DNA from: an uncultured Kordia sp.
Lineage (GTDB): Bacteria; Bacteroidota; Bacteroidia; Flavobacteriales; Flavobacteriaceae
DNA length: 63,570 bases
Direction: 5' to 3'
NCBI RefSeq assembly: GCF_947489565.1
Contig: NZ_CANLEA010000027.1
Span: 1 to 63,570, forward strand
Shown here: piece after piece, positions 33,816 through 43,063 of the stretch
Position numbering within the stretch: position 1 is the first letter of the stretch
Layout: the number at the start of each line of letters is the position of its first letter
Position numbers and translations under genes: made by a program
Notes under the pieces: model-generated
The model's input: only the letters and a program-made list of their open reading frames with translations
Databases searched by the model: none
Told to the model about the DNA's origin: nothing

Positions 33816-34943
33816 TTGAAAATAGCAATAGTATGTTATCCAACATTTGGAGGTAGTGGCGTAGTAGCGACTGAGTTAGGTATTGCCTTAGCCAACAGAG
33901 GACACGAAATACATTTTATTACATACAAACAGCCTGTTCGTTTGGCTTTATTAAGCGAAAACATTCACTTTCACGAAGTAAATGTACCCGAATATCCATT
34001 ATTTCATTACCAACCGTATGAATTGGCCTTATCGAGTAAATTGGTAGACATGGTCAAATTGCATCATATTGATTTGTTACATGTACACTATGCCATTCCG
34101 CACGCTTATGCAGGATACATGGCTAAAAAGATGTTGGCAGAAGAAGGCATTACCATTCCGATGGTAACTACTTTGCACGGAACAGACATTACCTTAGTGG
34201 GAAGTCATCCATTTTACAAGCCAGCAGTAACATTCAGCATCAACAAATCGGATGTAGTGACTTCCGTTTCAGAAAGCTTAAAGCAAGATACCTTACGTTT
34301 GTTTGACATTAAAGGTGAAATTGATGTGGTGCCTAACTTTATCGATGTTTCTAAATACGATCATACTTTTACCGATTGCCAACGTTCGATGATGGCAACA
34401 GAAGATGAAAAAATTGTGACACACATTAGTAACTTCCGTAAGGTAAAGCGTATTGATGATGTAGTGAAGATATTCTATGAAATCCAAAAAGAAATTCCTG
34501 CCAAACTGATGATGGTTGGGGAAGGACCCGAAAGAGAACCTGCAGAACAACTGTGTGAAGAATTAGGAATTTCAAACAAAGTCATCTTCTTAGGCAACAG
34601 TAATGAAATTGATAAAATATTATGTTTCTCAGACTTATTCCTATTGCCATCAGAAACGGAAAGTTTCGGATTGGCGGCTTTAGAAGCTATGATTTCGGGA
34701 GTTCCTGTTATATCAAGTAATACAGGAGGAATTCCGGAAGTCAATGTAGATGGTGTTTCAGGATACTTAAGCAATGTTGGTGATATAAAAGACATGTCGC
34801 GCAACGCACTCAAAATCTTACAAGACGACCAAGAGCTCGAAAAATTCAAAGCAGCTGCCAAAGAACAAGCCTTGCAATTTGATATCAATAAAATTGTACC
34901 TGTGTATGAATTTATATATCAAAAGGCTTTTGAAATGGCTTAG
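33816..34943 (+). CDS. bshA: N-acetyl-alpha-D-glucosaminyl L-malate synthase, bacillithiol step 1
   Basis: 375 aa from a TTG start (MKIAIVCYPTFGGSGVVATELG). GT4 glycosyltransferase: the GGSGVVATELG N-terminal loop and ITYKQPVRL are BshA-specific; LHGTDITLVGSHPFYKPAVTFSI and a C-terminal LLPSETESFGLAALEAMISGVPVISSNTGGIPEV bind UDP-GlcNAc. Couples GlcNAc to L-malate, the first step of bacillithiol synthesis, which Flavobacteriia use as low-molecular-weight thiol. bshB/bshC are not in the window. Confidence 0.95.
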   Translation: MKIAIVCYPTFGGSGVVATELGIALANRGHEIHFITYKQPVRLALLSENIHFHEVNVPEYPLFHYQPYELALSSKLVDMVKLHHIDLLHVHYAIPHAYAGYMAKKMLAEEGITIPMVTTLHGTDITLVGSHPFYKPAVTFSINKSDVVTSVSESLKQDTLRLFDIKGEIDVVPNFIDVSKYDHTFTDCQRSMMATEDEKIVTHISNFRKVKRIDDVVKIFYEIQKEIPAKLMMVGEGPEREPAEQLCEELGISNKVIFLGNSNEIDKILCFSDLFLLPSETESFGLAALEAMISGVPVISSNTGGIPEVNVDGVSGYLSNVGDIKDMSRNALKILQDDQELEKFKAAAKEQALQFDINKIVPVYEFIYQKAFEMA

Positions 34944-34949
34944 TTAGAC

Positions 34950-35255
34950 GCGCTTTACTTTTAGATTTTTAGACCGCTTTCGCTGTTAGATTGTTAGAAT
35001 CGGCTTTGCCTTTTAGAATTTTGGACTGCTTTGCTTTTGGCTCGCTTTGCTTTTTGATCGCTTTGCTTTTTGATTGCTTTGCTTTTTGATCGCTTTGCTT
35101 TTTGATCGCTTTGCTTTTTGATCGCTTTGCTTTTTGATCGCTTTGCTTTTGGATCGCTTTGCTTTTGGATCGCTTTGCTTTTTGATCGCTTTGCTTTTTG
35201 ATCGCTTTGCTTTTGGATTGCTTCGCTTTTGGATCGCTTTGCGTGCTTGATACCA
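34950..35255. repeat. 16-bp tandem repeat block (GATCGCTTTGCTTTTT)
   Basis: About 14 copies of a 16-bp unit, GATCGCTTTGCTTTTT/GATCGCTTTGCTTTTG, between about 35025 and 35245, preceded by less regular TTAGATTGTTAGAATCGGC-type sequence. Read on the minus strand it gives spurious K/S/Q-rich frames (KAKRSKSKAIKKQSDQ). It belongs to the TCTAA/GCAAAGC intergenic repeat style also at 39.3, 40.1 and 62.3 kb. No protein is supported. Confidence 0.85.
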
Positions 35256-35259
35256 GACT

Positions 35260-35284
35260 GTCATTCCTGCGGAGGCAGGAATCC
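35260..35284. repeat. GTCATTCCTGCGGAGGCAGG repeat element
   Basis: Short palindromic element with arms ATTCCTGC / GCAGGAAT (35263-35270, 35275-35282). This core is a widely scattered intergenic repeat in many bacteria, often mis-translated as WIPASAGMT. Follows the 16-bp array directly. Confidence 0.75.
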
Positions 35285-35484
35285 AAATGTTTTTATTTAG
35301 ATCAATAAAATTCACAAATAACCTTTGAAAGCAATTGTCAAATTAAAAAAGATTATTTCAACTGCACTCAATAGAATTATCAAGAAGTACTTTGAACATA
35401 TAATTATACTAAGTGTATATAATATTAAAAACCTCAATCTTTATTTTAGCGATTGAGGTTATGTTTTTAATGTGTGTGACTTTT
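35285..35484. other. Gene-free stretch closing the 34.9-35.5 kb gap
   Basis: AT-rich, holding only the terminator at 35430-35460. With the repeat block, this makes 541 bp with no supported gene between bshA and the caspase-like gene. Confidence 0.5.
35430..35460 (-). terminator. Terminator of the caspase-like gene
   Basis: Perfect 10-bp stem AACCTCAATC / GATTGAGGTT (35430-35439, 35451-35460) with an 11-base loop; A-run before it gives a T-run on the minus strand. Confidence 0.8.
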
Positions 35485-36564
35485 TTAGGTAAATAATTTA
35501 CGTTTCCAATCATTATTACCAGAGTCGTACTCCATACGTTGCTTTTTTATATCTTTATTAGTTTCATTGTTCTTAATTGATTTATTTACCTGTTTTTTAA
35601 GTTTTTTATATGATATTTCAAGATTCGCTAAAATTGCTTTTGTAGCATAATAACTAAAAACTCCATAGTGTCCTGCTGCATAACCTCCATTCTTTTTAAA
35701 ATGCCTTTCATGAGCTTTTTGAGAAACTCTCTTTTCAGCAGCTATTAAAGTTATATTCTCATAATGATTTACTGTTAGAGGGGGTGTTGAAGGAGCTATA
35801 ATTTCATCGGGAATATTCGTATCTACTTGACCTCGAGAAGCCATTTCTGTTTTAGGCTCTTCTTTATAAATCATCATTTTTCCAGCATAAGTGAATAGCT
35901 TACTTTTATAACCATACGCTTCTATACAAGTTTTGATTTCTTGTGAAATTTCTTCTGTTTTTTCTTTACTCTTCAATAGTTTCGATGGAATGAGGATGCT
36001 TTCTGGAACCCTAGACAAATCTCTATTAATAATGTCTGCATTAACAGATACCAGTAAATTTCGAGAATGATTTCGCTGTTTAAATTCTAAGGTTGCCCTA
36101 CCATCAACAATGGACGCTTGTATAGTATCTTTTTGCAAATCTAAACTAATATATTCTGCAAAGCCTCTTGAATAACAAGAATCTATAATGATAATAAGTT
36201 TTGCTTCTTTTTTTAAATTCTCAAGCTCTGCTAAAACTTGAAACTCAAAGATGCTGTTATTGTCTTTAAATAGTAAACCTTCAATTTCTACTCCTACATC
36301 ATTCAAGCGTATGTTAACAGCATGACCAGAAAAGAAAATGATTCCAGTATCTCCGTCTTTTAGTTCAGTGATAAACTTTTTTAATAAATCGAACGCATCA
36401 TCCCTTTCCATATCATGATGTATTTCTATAGAATCATCTGTACCAAGCATTAATTCGCTCAATGCATTTTTCCATATTTTGGTATCATTTATACAACCTC
36501 TTAATTGAGGTTTCACTGGATTGTCAAAATTTTGTACTGAAAATAGTAGTGCTTTTTTACTCAT
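35485..36564 (-). CDS. Caspase-like (peptidase C14) protein
   Basis: 359 aa, cytosolic. Residues 1-180 are a metacaspase/caspase fold: LLFSVQNFDNP..LRGCINDTKIWKNAL, the catalytic His in IIFFSGHAV (His81; usually GHG, here GHA), and the catalytic Cys in IIIIDSCYSRG (Cys130). The C-terminal 150 residues (VNHYENITLIAAEKRVSQKAHERHFKKNGGYAAGHYGVFSYYATKAIL...) are basic and unrecognised, perhaps a self-cleaved effector or targeting part. Bacterial caspase-like proteins act in regulated cell death, defence and peptide processing. Diverges from an unknown gene coupled to a histidine kinase. Confidence 0.82.
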   Translation of the reverse strand: MSKKALLFSVQNFDNPVKPQLRGCINDTKIWKNALSELMLGTDDSIEIHHDMERDDAFDLLKKFITELKDGDTGIIFFSGHAVNIRLNDVGVEIEGLLFKDNNSIFEFQVLAELENLKKEAKLIIIIDSCYSRGFAEYISLDLQKDTIQASIVDGRATLEFKQRNHSRNLLVSVNADIINRDLSRVPESILIPSKLLKSKEKTEEISQEIKTCIEAYGYKSKLFTYAGKMMIYKEEPKTEMASRGQVDTNIPDEIIAPSTPPLTVNHYENITLIAAEKRVSQKAHERHFKKNGGYAAGHYGVFSYYATKAILANLEISYKKLKKQVNKSIKNNETNKDIKKQRMEYDSGNNDWKRKLFT

Positions 36565-36608
36565 AATATTGTTTTTAAGTAAAACTACTTTTTCTATTTT
36601 TTGAATTA

Positions 36609-36628
36609 AATACCTAATAATAGGTATT
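36609..36628. promoter_or_regulatory. Palindrome in the divergent caspase / 36686 promoter region
   Basis: AATACCT-N6-AGGTATT inverted repeat, 45 bp from the caspase start and 57 bp from the 36686 start. Operator-like and positioned to control both divergent genes. Confidence 0.4.
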
Positions 36629-36649
36629 ATGTGATGCTTTAGATAAAGA

Positions 36650-36657
36650 TAGATTTG
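36650..36657 (+). promoter_or_regulatory. Putative -7 element (TAGATTTG)
   Basis: Matches the Bacteroidota TAnnTTTG consensus 28 bp before the ATG at 36686; no good -33 TTTG is present, so it may need an activator. Confidence 0.4.
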
Positions 36658-36685
36658 TGTTATTACTAATTTTAAAACTCACAAG

Positions 36686-37378
36686 ATGAACAAATTAAAA
36701 ATTTCAGGCACAGTTTCTTTTCAAGAAGCATGTCAAGATCGGTGGCAAACAGTGTATTCCAGTTCTTTGTACGGAACCATGTTTACAATATTAGGTAAAT
36801 TCAAATATGACAAAGAGAAAAAAACGCTTACCATTTGTAAACTACGTCTAGTAAACTACAAAGGCATGATAGATTTGGGAATGGAGAATGTTGAATATCA
36901 ATTTGATAGAAAATGGGCTGAAGTATCTGAGAAGAATAGTACAGGAGGACTTGATGAAAAATTAATTCGTGTAATCTCAATAAATGTGCAAGTACGTGGA
37001 CTTATACCTAATGTTGAGAAGACTCTTGAAGGAGAATATGTTCTAACTGATTGCGATTTAAAAAATGATGTGTATCTTGAGATAGATAGATTTTTACTCG
37101 AATTAAATGATGGAGGCGGACATAAAGAAAAAGGTGTTTTTGATACAGAGTTTTATTATAGAGATGGAGATCGTACACCTGAAGCTTTTGATACAGACTA
37201 TAGACAAGCTGTAGGTTTGAACCCTACTGTAGAAGCAAGATGTGTAACGGAGCGTATAGAAGGAGAAGAAGTTAATAGAATAGAAAGAAGCAACATTATT
37301 GAAACACAAAATGAGAGTATAGCAGACAGATCCCCAGGAGCCGTATGCCCAAAAGGATACAGTAAAATTATATTTTAA
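36686..37378 (+). CDS. Unknown 230-aa protein coupled to a histidine kinase gene
   Basis: Starts MNKLKISGTVSFQEACQDRWQTVYSS; beta-rich and soluble-looking, no signal peptide. The C-terminal part (EFYYRDGDRTPEAFDTDYRQAV ... RSPGAVCPKGYSKIIF) looks like loop and surface. Family not recognised. Its TAA stop overlaps the ATG of the next gene (TAATG), so it is translationally coupled to the TPR-histidine kinase. Confidence 0.65.
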   Translation: MNKLKISGTVSFQEACQDRWQTVYSSSLYGTMFTILGKFKYDKEKKTLTICKLRLVNYKGMIDLGMENVEYQFDRKWAEVSEKNSTGGLDEKLIRVISINVQVRGLIPNVEKTLEGEYVLTDCDLKNDVYLEIDRFLLELNDGGGHKEKGVFDTEFYYRDGDRTPEAFDTDYRQAVGLNPTVEARCVTERIEGEEVNRIERSNIIETQNESIADRSPGAVCPKGYSKIIF

Positions 37379-39249
37379 TGCATAAAACCCTATTATTTCT
37401 TGTATTGTTAGGTTTTGTAAACCTAGCAAAAGGTCAAGACGAAAAAATATTGGAGACATACGTCGATGAAATTCTAAACTTAGAATACAAGTCGGCGTAT
37501 GCTTTTGCGTCAAATATTAGCGATTCCTTGCTAAGAAAAGAGTTAAAAACATTAGCGAATTTACATTATTATGCAGGGCAGGAGAATAATCGTCAAGAAT
37601 ATACCATAAAAATTCAGAAAGAGTCTACCATTCAATACTGTATGGCTTTACTAAATGATGGATTTGATAAACTATACCATAACCCAAATAAAGTAGATAA
37701 TTTTCGTTCTTTTTATGATGCTTATATCATTGCTAAAGAATTGCAAATAGTTCCTCTTCAAAAAATGTGTTTGCATGGGATTTTAGAATTTTATCATTTT
37801 CAATATTCTTTGACACATGAACAATATAAAGACTATTTAGATGATTTTGGCAAGCTAGCACAATCAGATATCGAAAAATGTAGGTATTTATGGTATCAAA
37901 TATATTTCACTTTTGAGGATGTAAAACAAGACAGACGAATAGATCATACGTTGATAATTGATTTTGATAATGTTGTTGATAAACTTCCCAAGAACCATAA
38001 ATTTCTACCTGAATATCATTCTTTAAAGGCTATCTATTTTAAAATAGAAAAGCTGTATGAGAAATCAAGGGAGAATCATATAAAGGTTATTAAGAATGTA
38101 GAGAAATTACCTCATAATAAATATTTATTCTTTAGAAGCTATATTAATTTGGCGGCGATTGCGACACATAATAAGAATTATTTGCAAGGTTTAGAATATA
38201 TAGAAAAAGCTAAGGCTTATATTGATTATTCTGACACCTTAAAAAGTGATGCACAAATAAAAAGATATAGCTCAAGTCTTTATGCCAGTATAGGAGAATT
38301 TGAAAAAGCCTATAATAACTTGAAATCATCTGTAGAAATATTAGATAGTACTCGACATTATGATAATAATTTAAAAAATGCTACTCTTAATATAGAACTG
38401 AATACTGCTGAAAAAGAAAAAGAGATTTTTTTAAAATCAAAAGAAATAAAGGATAAGATAATTGCCATAATTATTTTGGTTGCATTAGTTATTCTAGGAA
38501 GTATCATCGTCTTATTATACTATCGTAACACTAAACGAAAACAACGCATCATCGCGCAGCAATTAGAGATAGAAGGGCAAAAGCTTGAAAAGGTTGAAAA
38601 AGAACAAGAACTCGCCGCTATTGATGCTATGATTTTGGGACAAGAAAAAGAACGTGAAGCCATTGCAAGTGATTTACACGACAATGTCTGCGCTTTACTC
38701 TCTGCTGCAAAAATGCAATTTGAACACCTTACAGAACGCGTAGAAAGTAAAGAACGACAAAAAGTAGAGGAGCTATTTGATAAAACTAAAAATCTATTAG
38801 ACAATGCCTATGATGAAGTCCACTCAATGGCATACCAAAAAAATAGTGGAATTATGGCAAAAAAAGCCTTATTGCCAGCTATTGAAAATCTTATAAAAAA
38901 CAACAATGGAATCAATGGTATCAATATTGAACTGCAACACTTCGGATTGGATCAACGCTTAGAAAGTTCTAAAGAAATCTTTATTTTCAGAATCATACAA
39001 GAGTTAATCGCTAATATTGTCAAACATGCCAAAGCCACAGAAGCAAACATTTCTATAACACTGCATAAAACTACAATATCTATCATTGTAGAAGACAACG
39101 GAGTTGGTATTTCTGAAGAAGTATTGCTAAAAAACAAAGGACTAGGCATCAGAAATATCAAAAAGCGCATTCAATCCATTAATGGAACTATTGATTTTGA
39201 TAGCTATACCAACAAAGGCACATCTGTAGTGATCGAAATTCCTAAGTAA
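37378..39249 (+). CDS. TPR-containing sensor histidine kinase, HisKA_3 type
   Basis: 623 aa. Signal peptide (1-19, ending LAKG), ~330-residue periplasmic helical repeat region (TPR-like: YLFFRSYINLAAIATHNKNYLQGLEYIEKA), transmembrane helix (about 361-382, IIAIIILVALVILGSIIVLLYY), coiled coil, then HisKA_3 EREAIASDLHDNVCALLSAAK with phosphoacceptor His434, N box ELIANIVKHAKA, G1 VEDNGVGI, G2 KGLGIRNIKKRI. It should pair with a NarL-type response regulator, which is not adjacent here. Confidence 0.88.
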   Translation: MHKTLLFLVLLGFVNLAKGQDEKILETYVDEILNLEYKSAYAFASNISDSLLRKELKTLANLHYYAGQENNRQEYTIKIQKESTIQYCMALLNDGFDKLYHNPNKVDNFRSFYDAYIIAKELQIVPLQKMCLHGILEFYHFQYSLTHEQYKDYLDDFGKLAQSDIEKCRYLWYQIYFTFEDVKQDRRIDHTLIIDFDNVVDKLPKNHKFLPEYHSLKAIYFKIEKLYEKSRENHIKVIKNVEKLPHNKYLFFRSYINLAAIATHNKNYLQGLEYIEKAKAYIDYSDTLKSDAQIKRYSSSLYASIGEFEKAYNNLKSSVEILDSTRHYDNNLKNATLNIELNTAEKEKEIFLKSKEIKDKIIAIIILVALVILGSIIVLLYYRNTKRKQRIIAQQLEIEGQKLEKVEKEQELAAIDAMILGQEKEREAIASDLHDNVCALLSAAKMQFEHLTERVESKERQKVEELFDKTKNLLDNAYDEVHSMAYQKNSGIMAKKALLPAIENLIKNNNGINGINIELQHFGLDQRLESSKEIFIFRIIQELIANIVKHAKATEANISITLHKTTISIIVEDNGVGISEEVLLKNKGLGIRNIKKRIQSINGTIDFDSYTNKGTSVVIEIPK

Positions 39250-39289
39250 GTTCAAAAGTACCAAGACAAAGCATTTCAAAATAGTTCAA

Positions 39290-39466
39290 TATAAACATGT
39301 CTAAAAGCAACGCACGTCTAAAAATCTAAGAGGCGAAGCCAATACTAATAATCTAAAAGCACAGCGCGTCTAAAAGTAAAACATGTCTAAAAGCAAAGCA
39401 CATCTAAAAATCTAAAAAGCAACGCAAGTCTAAGAAGTCTAACAATCTAAGAAATCTAACACCAGT
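39290..39466. repeat. TCTAAAAGC/GCAAAGC-type dispersed repeats
   Basis: Runs of GTCTAAAAGCAACGCACGTC, AGTCTAACAATCTAAG and similar. Same repeat family as 40.1-40.3 kb and 62.27-62.34 kb. Non-coding. Confidence 0.7.
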
Positions 39467-39910
39467 CTAATCCTCTAAAACAAGCGACTCCGAATTAATA
39501 CAAAAACGTAAACCGCTAGGTTCTGGACCATCAGGAAAAACATGACCCAAATGCGCATCGCAGGTACTACAAGTAACTTCTACGCGAACCATACCATGCG
39601 AACTATCTCTAATATAATCGATCACATTATCTTTTATAGGTTCTGTAAAACTTGGCCAGCCGCTACTAGAAGTAAACTTCAAATTAGAATCAAACAAAGG
39701 AGTTCCACAACATACACAATTATACACACCAGGATCGTAACGACTACAATGTTCGCCAGAAAAAGGACGTTCGGTACCTTTTAGGCGTGTAATGCGGTAT
39801 TGTTCGGGAGTTAACTGTGCTATCCATTCCGCTTCCGTTTTCTCCACACGCGTATCGGGTTTCTTATTTCCGCGTGTAGCGTGATGAATGATGTCTTTCC
39901 AAGTAAGCAT
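39467..39910 (-). CDS. msrB: Peptide-methionine (R)-S-oxide reductase
   Basis: 147 aa, single-domain MsrB. Zinc Cys in [11 protein letters not shown] and [12 protein letters not shown], substrate site SSGWPSF, catalytic Cys137 in [11 protein letters not shown]. Reduces methionine-R-sulfoxide in proteins. No signal peptide, so cytosolic. Confidence 0.95.
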   Translation of the reverse strand: MLTWKDIIHHATRGNKKPDTRVEKTEAEWIAQLTPEQYRITRLKGTERPFSGEHCSRYDPGVYNCVCCGTPLFDSNLKFTSSSGWPSFTEPIKDNVIDYIRDSSHGMVRVEVTCSTCDAHLGHVFPDGPEPSGLRFCINSESLVLED

Positions 39911-40398
39911 ATTTCTTTTTCTTTTCTACAAAGATACGGATTTATTGGATGTTGGGTCTTGGGTCTTGGGTTGTAACAAATTCTAAAAAAACATACCAAT
40001 AACGCAAGTGACGTAAAGATGCGTCATTTGCTTTTCAGTGAAAAACTTTATAAGCGTCAAAGTTTGAAAGCTAATAGAAAGTATTTTTACAAGAGTTAAA
40101 AAGGCAAAGCCGAGTCTAAACAAAGCAAATCTAAAATACTAACAGGCGTAGCCAATACTAACATCCCAAAAGCGCAGCGCGTCTAAAAGTAAAACGTGTC
40201 TAAAAGCAAAGCACGTCTAAAAGTAAAACGCGTCTAAAAGCAAAGCACGTCTAAAAATCTAAGAGGCAAAGCCGATACTAACAATCTAAAAGCACAGCGC
40301 CTCTACCAAAAACAATTAACAAGGATTTAAATACAAACCCATTGCAGAGTTAAAAACAAAATAGTACATTTGATAGAAATAAATAAAAACCGAAATAC
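39911..40398. other. Intergenic: dispersed repeats and promoter of the BI-1 gene
   Basis: About 490 bp without a gene. 40085-40310 is a run of TCTAAAAGCAAAGCACG / TCTAAAAGTAAAACGCG repeats. The last 60 bp hold a good promoter (40341-40372). Confidence 0.65.
40341..40372 (+). promoter_or_regulatory. Bacteroidota-type promoter (ATTG-N20-TACATTTG)
   Basis: ATTG at 40341-40344, 20-bp spacer, TACATTTG at 40365-40372 matching TAnnTTTG exactly; the ATG lies 26 bp downstream. Confidence 0.6.
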
Positions 40399-41103
40399 AT
40401 GGAACAATACAGACCAGCACTACCTGTAAGTGCCCTAGCCGAAGACAAAAAAGTAGCCTTTTACAAAAAAACATATACCTATTTAGCCTTTTCAGTACTA
40501 CTATTCGTAGTTGTTGAATATCTATTTTTACAAGTAGATTTTATTGTAGATATAGGAATGAGTATGATTCAAGGATGGACTTGGTTAATCGTCTTAGGAG
40601 GATTTATGTTCGTTACCAATTATGCAGAGCGAATGGCAATGAGAAGTAAAGATAAAACCATGCATCATGCAGCATTGTTCTTATATGTAATTGCAGAAGC
40701 ATTCATCTTTGTACCGCTTATTTTTATAGCAACGCAAGTTGGTGCTATGGAAGGAACCAACGTATTAACACAAGCGGCTATTGTAACTTTAGCTTTATTC
40801 ACAGGGTTATCTGCAGTGGTATTAATGACGAAAAAAGATTTCTCTTTCTTACGTTCTATTCTAACCATTGGAAGTTTTATCGCATTAGGACTCATCGTAG
40901 CAGGAACATTTTTTGGAGGTTTCCAATTAGGATTATGGTTTAGTGTAGGAATGGTTGCTTTAGCAGCAGGTTCTATCTTATACCAAACTTCAAACATGGT
41001 TCATAAATACGAAGAAGAGCAATATGTAGCGGCTTCATTAGGATTATTTGCTTCGTTAATGTTACTATTCTGGTACATTATTAGCATCTTCTTAAGTGAA
41101 TAG
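40399..41103 (+). CDS. Bax inhibitor-1 / YccA family membrane protein
   Basis: 234 aa, seven hydrophobic helices, including YLAFSVLLFVVVEYLFL, LFLYVIAEAFIFVPLIFIA, ALGLIVAGTFFGGF and the C-terminal LGLFASLMLLFWYIISIFLSE. The BI-1 (UPF0005) family comprises pH-sensitive ion channels/leaks; the role in bacteria is not settled. Own promoter (40341) and terminator (41130). Confidence 0.88.
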   Translation: MEQYRPALPVSALAEDKKVAFYKKTYTYLAFSVLLFVVVEYLFLQVDFIVDIGMSMIQGWTWLIVLGGFMFVTNYAERMAMRSKDKTMHHAALFLYVIAEAFIFVPLIFIATQVGAMEGTNVLTQAAIVTLALFTGLSAVVLMTKKDFSFLRSILTIGSFIALGLIVAGTFFGGFQLGLWFSVGMVALAAGSILYQTSNMVHKYEEEQYVAASLGLFASLMLLFWYIISIFLSE

Positions 41104-41129
41104 TAAAAACATATTCTATACAATATAAC

Positions 41130-41162
41130 AAACCGCTTTGCAGCAATGTGAGGCGGTTTTTT
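41130..41162 (+). terminator. Terminator of the BI-1 gene
   Basis: Stem AAACCGC / GCGGTTT with a 16-base loop followed by TTTT. Confidence 0.75.
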
Positions 41163-41264
41163 TGTACACTGAACATTTCGGCATGACTCAATGTAAACTT
41201 GCCAGTGTGTTACATTGAGCGTAGTCGAAGTGTACACTAAACACTCCACTACAGCTCAGTATGT

Positions 41265-42650
41265 TTAACAAGGATTATACACCAAATCAAGACTCAAATA
41301 GGTACTGCTTTTTTGCAGTCGATGTTCAGAATACACATCACCATTAGAATGATCATAACGTCCCCAAATCTTTGTCTTTATTTTAATCTTTGTATTGGCA
41401 TGTGTTGATTGCGCCGTTCCTTCTTTATGTGTTTTTTGTACACAATTATTATCTCTAAACTTCCCAGAAACATACACTTTTAAATACGGTTTATGGCTAC
41501 GTCTATTAGCACGCACCCATGAAGAACCATCCTTTTTATAAGCATCAGATCTACCTTCAATTCTGTTAGCACCAAAAAATCCATTTGATACAGTCAATTG
41601 ACCAACTAATAACCATTCGCTATTACTTGCAGAGTCTGTCACGGTACCATTGGCATCACTACATGCGTCGGCTACAATGACCGTTATTGGATCGGACATC
41701 ACTTGATAATCACCATTTAGGTCATAAAACCCAATAGTAACGGTTGCAGTATAAGTTCCCATGCTTGTATATGTATGCCAAATAAGTTGACCGCTATACG
41801 TGCTATAATTGCTAACAGTAGGAGTAGAGCCGTCTCCCCAATCAATAGTGATATTCGCAAATTCATAGGTATATTCTAAAGAACTTGTAGTATTGTCTTC
41901 TTCATCCAATATATTTTCTATCAAGGTCATTCCAAGTGCTTTTTCATACACATCGCAGTTTTTATTTTCTAATATTGGGGTAGAATCATACGATAAGTTC
42001 ATATCTACCTGTAAATGCATCTTAGTTCCCATCTCCATAGTATCTGAAATAATTCTGATTTCTTGATATTCCCCCGTAAGTAATACAGCGGGAATTGTAT
42101 TAGTTCCTTTAGGTAAATTTTTAATATCATCAATAATATCTTGTCGGTTCTTAGGAACCTCAATCACAATGTCTTTTGAGTGATATATATATACCTTATT
42201 CCCAATACCCAATTCATGATCGCTATTAAAATACGATTGCTCCATGCCTCTAATAACAGTACTTTCCAAAATGTTCAAAATTTCTTGCTTTGAATATCCT
42301 CTACGATCCCAATCATATTGCTGATTGTATCGTTTTCTAAAAGATGTAAAGCCTCCAAACTGAGCTTCAAACTGATCCAGAATAGCATCCACTGTAGTAT
42401 TCGCTTGGCTGTTGATAGCCTCTTCTTGTTTCGAATGGATCATCTCGTTCAAAAACTCATAATACTGATCAATATGTGAACGATCGTTAAAAAACAAAAT
42501 CCCGTTCTCTACAGAGGGCATCTGTGCGTTTGCTGATTGATTTTTTAAGGCAACTGCTGCATTGTCTTCTCGTTGTACCTCGTCATCGTGGGTACAAGAA
42601 GCAAATAATACAAGCATGATAGCAACTAGGTTTACTTTTAAATTTTTCAT
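41265..42650 (-). CDS. Surface lipoprotein with PKD-like domain
   Basis: 461 aa. Lipoprotein signal: LVAIMLVLFASC (lipobox Cys19). Residues 45-200 are helical and unknown (FRKRYNQQYDWDRRGYSKQEIL). A PKD-like beta domain (about 265-330) shows ITIDWGDGSTPTVSNYS and WHTYTSMGTYTATVTI. The C-terminal domain has paired Cys (Cys330, 403 region, final Cys461). Function unknown; probably on the cell surface. Followed by no gene on its strand for several kb. Confidence 0.78.
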   Translation of the reverse strand: MKNLKVNLVAIMLVLFASCTHDDEVQREDNAAVALKNQSANAQMPSVENGILFFNDRSHIDQYYEFLNEMIHSKQEEAINSQANTTVDAILDQFEAQFGGFTSFRKRYNQQYDWDRRGYSKQEILNILESTVIRGMEQSYFNSDHELGIGNKVYIYHSKDIVIEVPKNRQDIIDDIKNLPKGTNTIPAVLLTGEYQEIRIISDTMEMGTKMHLQVDMNLSYDSTPILENKNCDVYEKALGMTLIENILDEEDNTTSSLEYTYEFANITIDWGDGSTPTVSNYSTYSGQLIWHTYTSMGTYTATVTIGFYDLNGDYQVMSDPITVIVADACSDANGTVTDSASNSEWLLVGQLTVSNGFFGANRIEGRSDAYKKDGSSWVRANRRSHKPYLKVYVSGKFRDNNCVQKTHKEGTAQSTHANTKIKIKTKIWGRYDHSNGDVYSEHRLQKSSTYLSLDLVYNPC

Positions 42651-42808
42651 GATTTTTTAAATTAATTAGTCCTTACTCTAGGTTTTTTAAATTGACTTTT
42701 CAGGTTTCCGCCAATAGATTCATCTATAGCTATGGGTAGCAATAATGAAAACATTACCCACTTTTTTCGTGTATATTTTCTCATCTTGAAAATCAGTAGC
42801 CTAAGAAA

Positions 42809-42903
42809 CGTCACTGCGAGGAGTTAGCGAGGTGGCAGTCTGTTTATAATAAACGGAATTATCATTAGAAGAAACAGATTGCTTCACTACGTTCGCAATG
42901 ACG
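42809..42903. repeat. MITE-like palindromic repeat, copy A
   Basis: Starts CGTCACTGCGAGGAG and ends TTCGCAATGACG; imperfect inverted termini with GTGGCAGTCTGTTT / AAACAGATTGC inside. 95 bp. Five copies in the window (also 42936, 43064, 61649, 63330). No transposase. Confidence 0.85.
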
Positions 42904-42935
42904 CATCATACAATTTAAAAATGATATATCAGAAA

Positions 42936-43030
42936 CGTCACTGCGAGGAAGTATGACGTGGCAGTCTGTTTGTAGAATAACGTAATTGTTCTTTGAAGTC
43001 ACAGATTGCTTCACTGCGTTCGCAATGACG
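42936..43030. repeat. MITE-like palindromic repeat, copy B
   Basis: 95 bp, CGTCACTGCGAGGAAG ... CGTTCGCAATGACG. A false reading frame on the minus strand (HCERSEAICDF) comes from it. Confidence 0.85.
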
Positions 43031-43063
43031 AATCATAGAATTTTCAAAATGACATTTCAGAAA

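Noticed and set aside
34969-35315. Two overlapping Lys/Ser/Gln-rich minus-strand reading frames
   Set aside because: They translate a 16-bp DNA repeat and a dispersed palindrome; composition follows the repeat in several frames, and no start signal or conservation is plausible.
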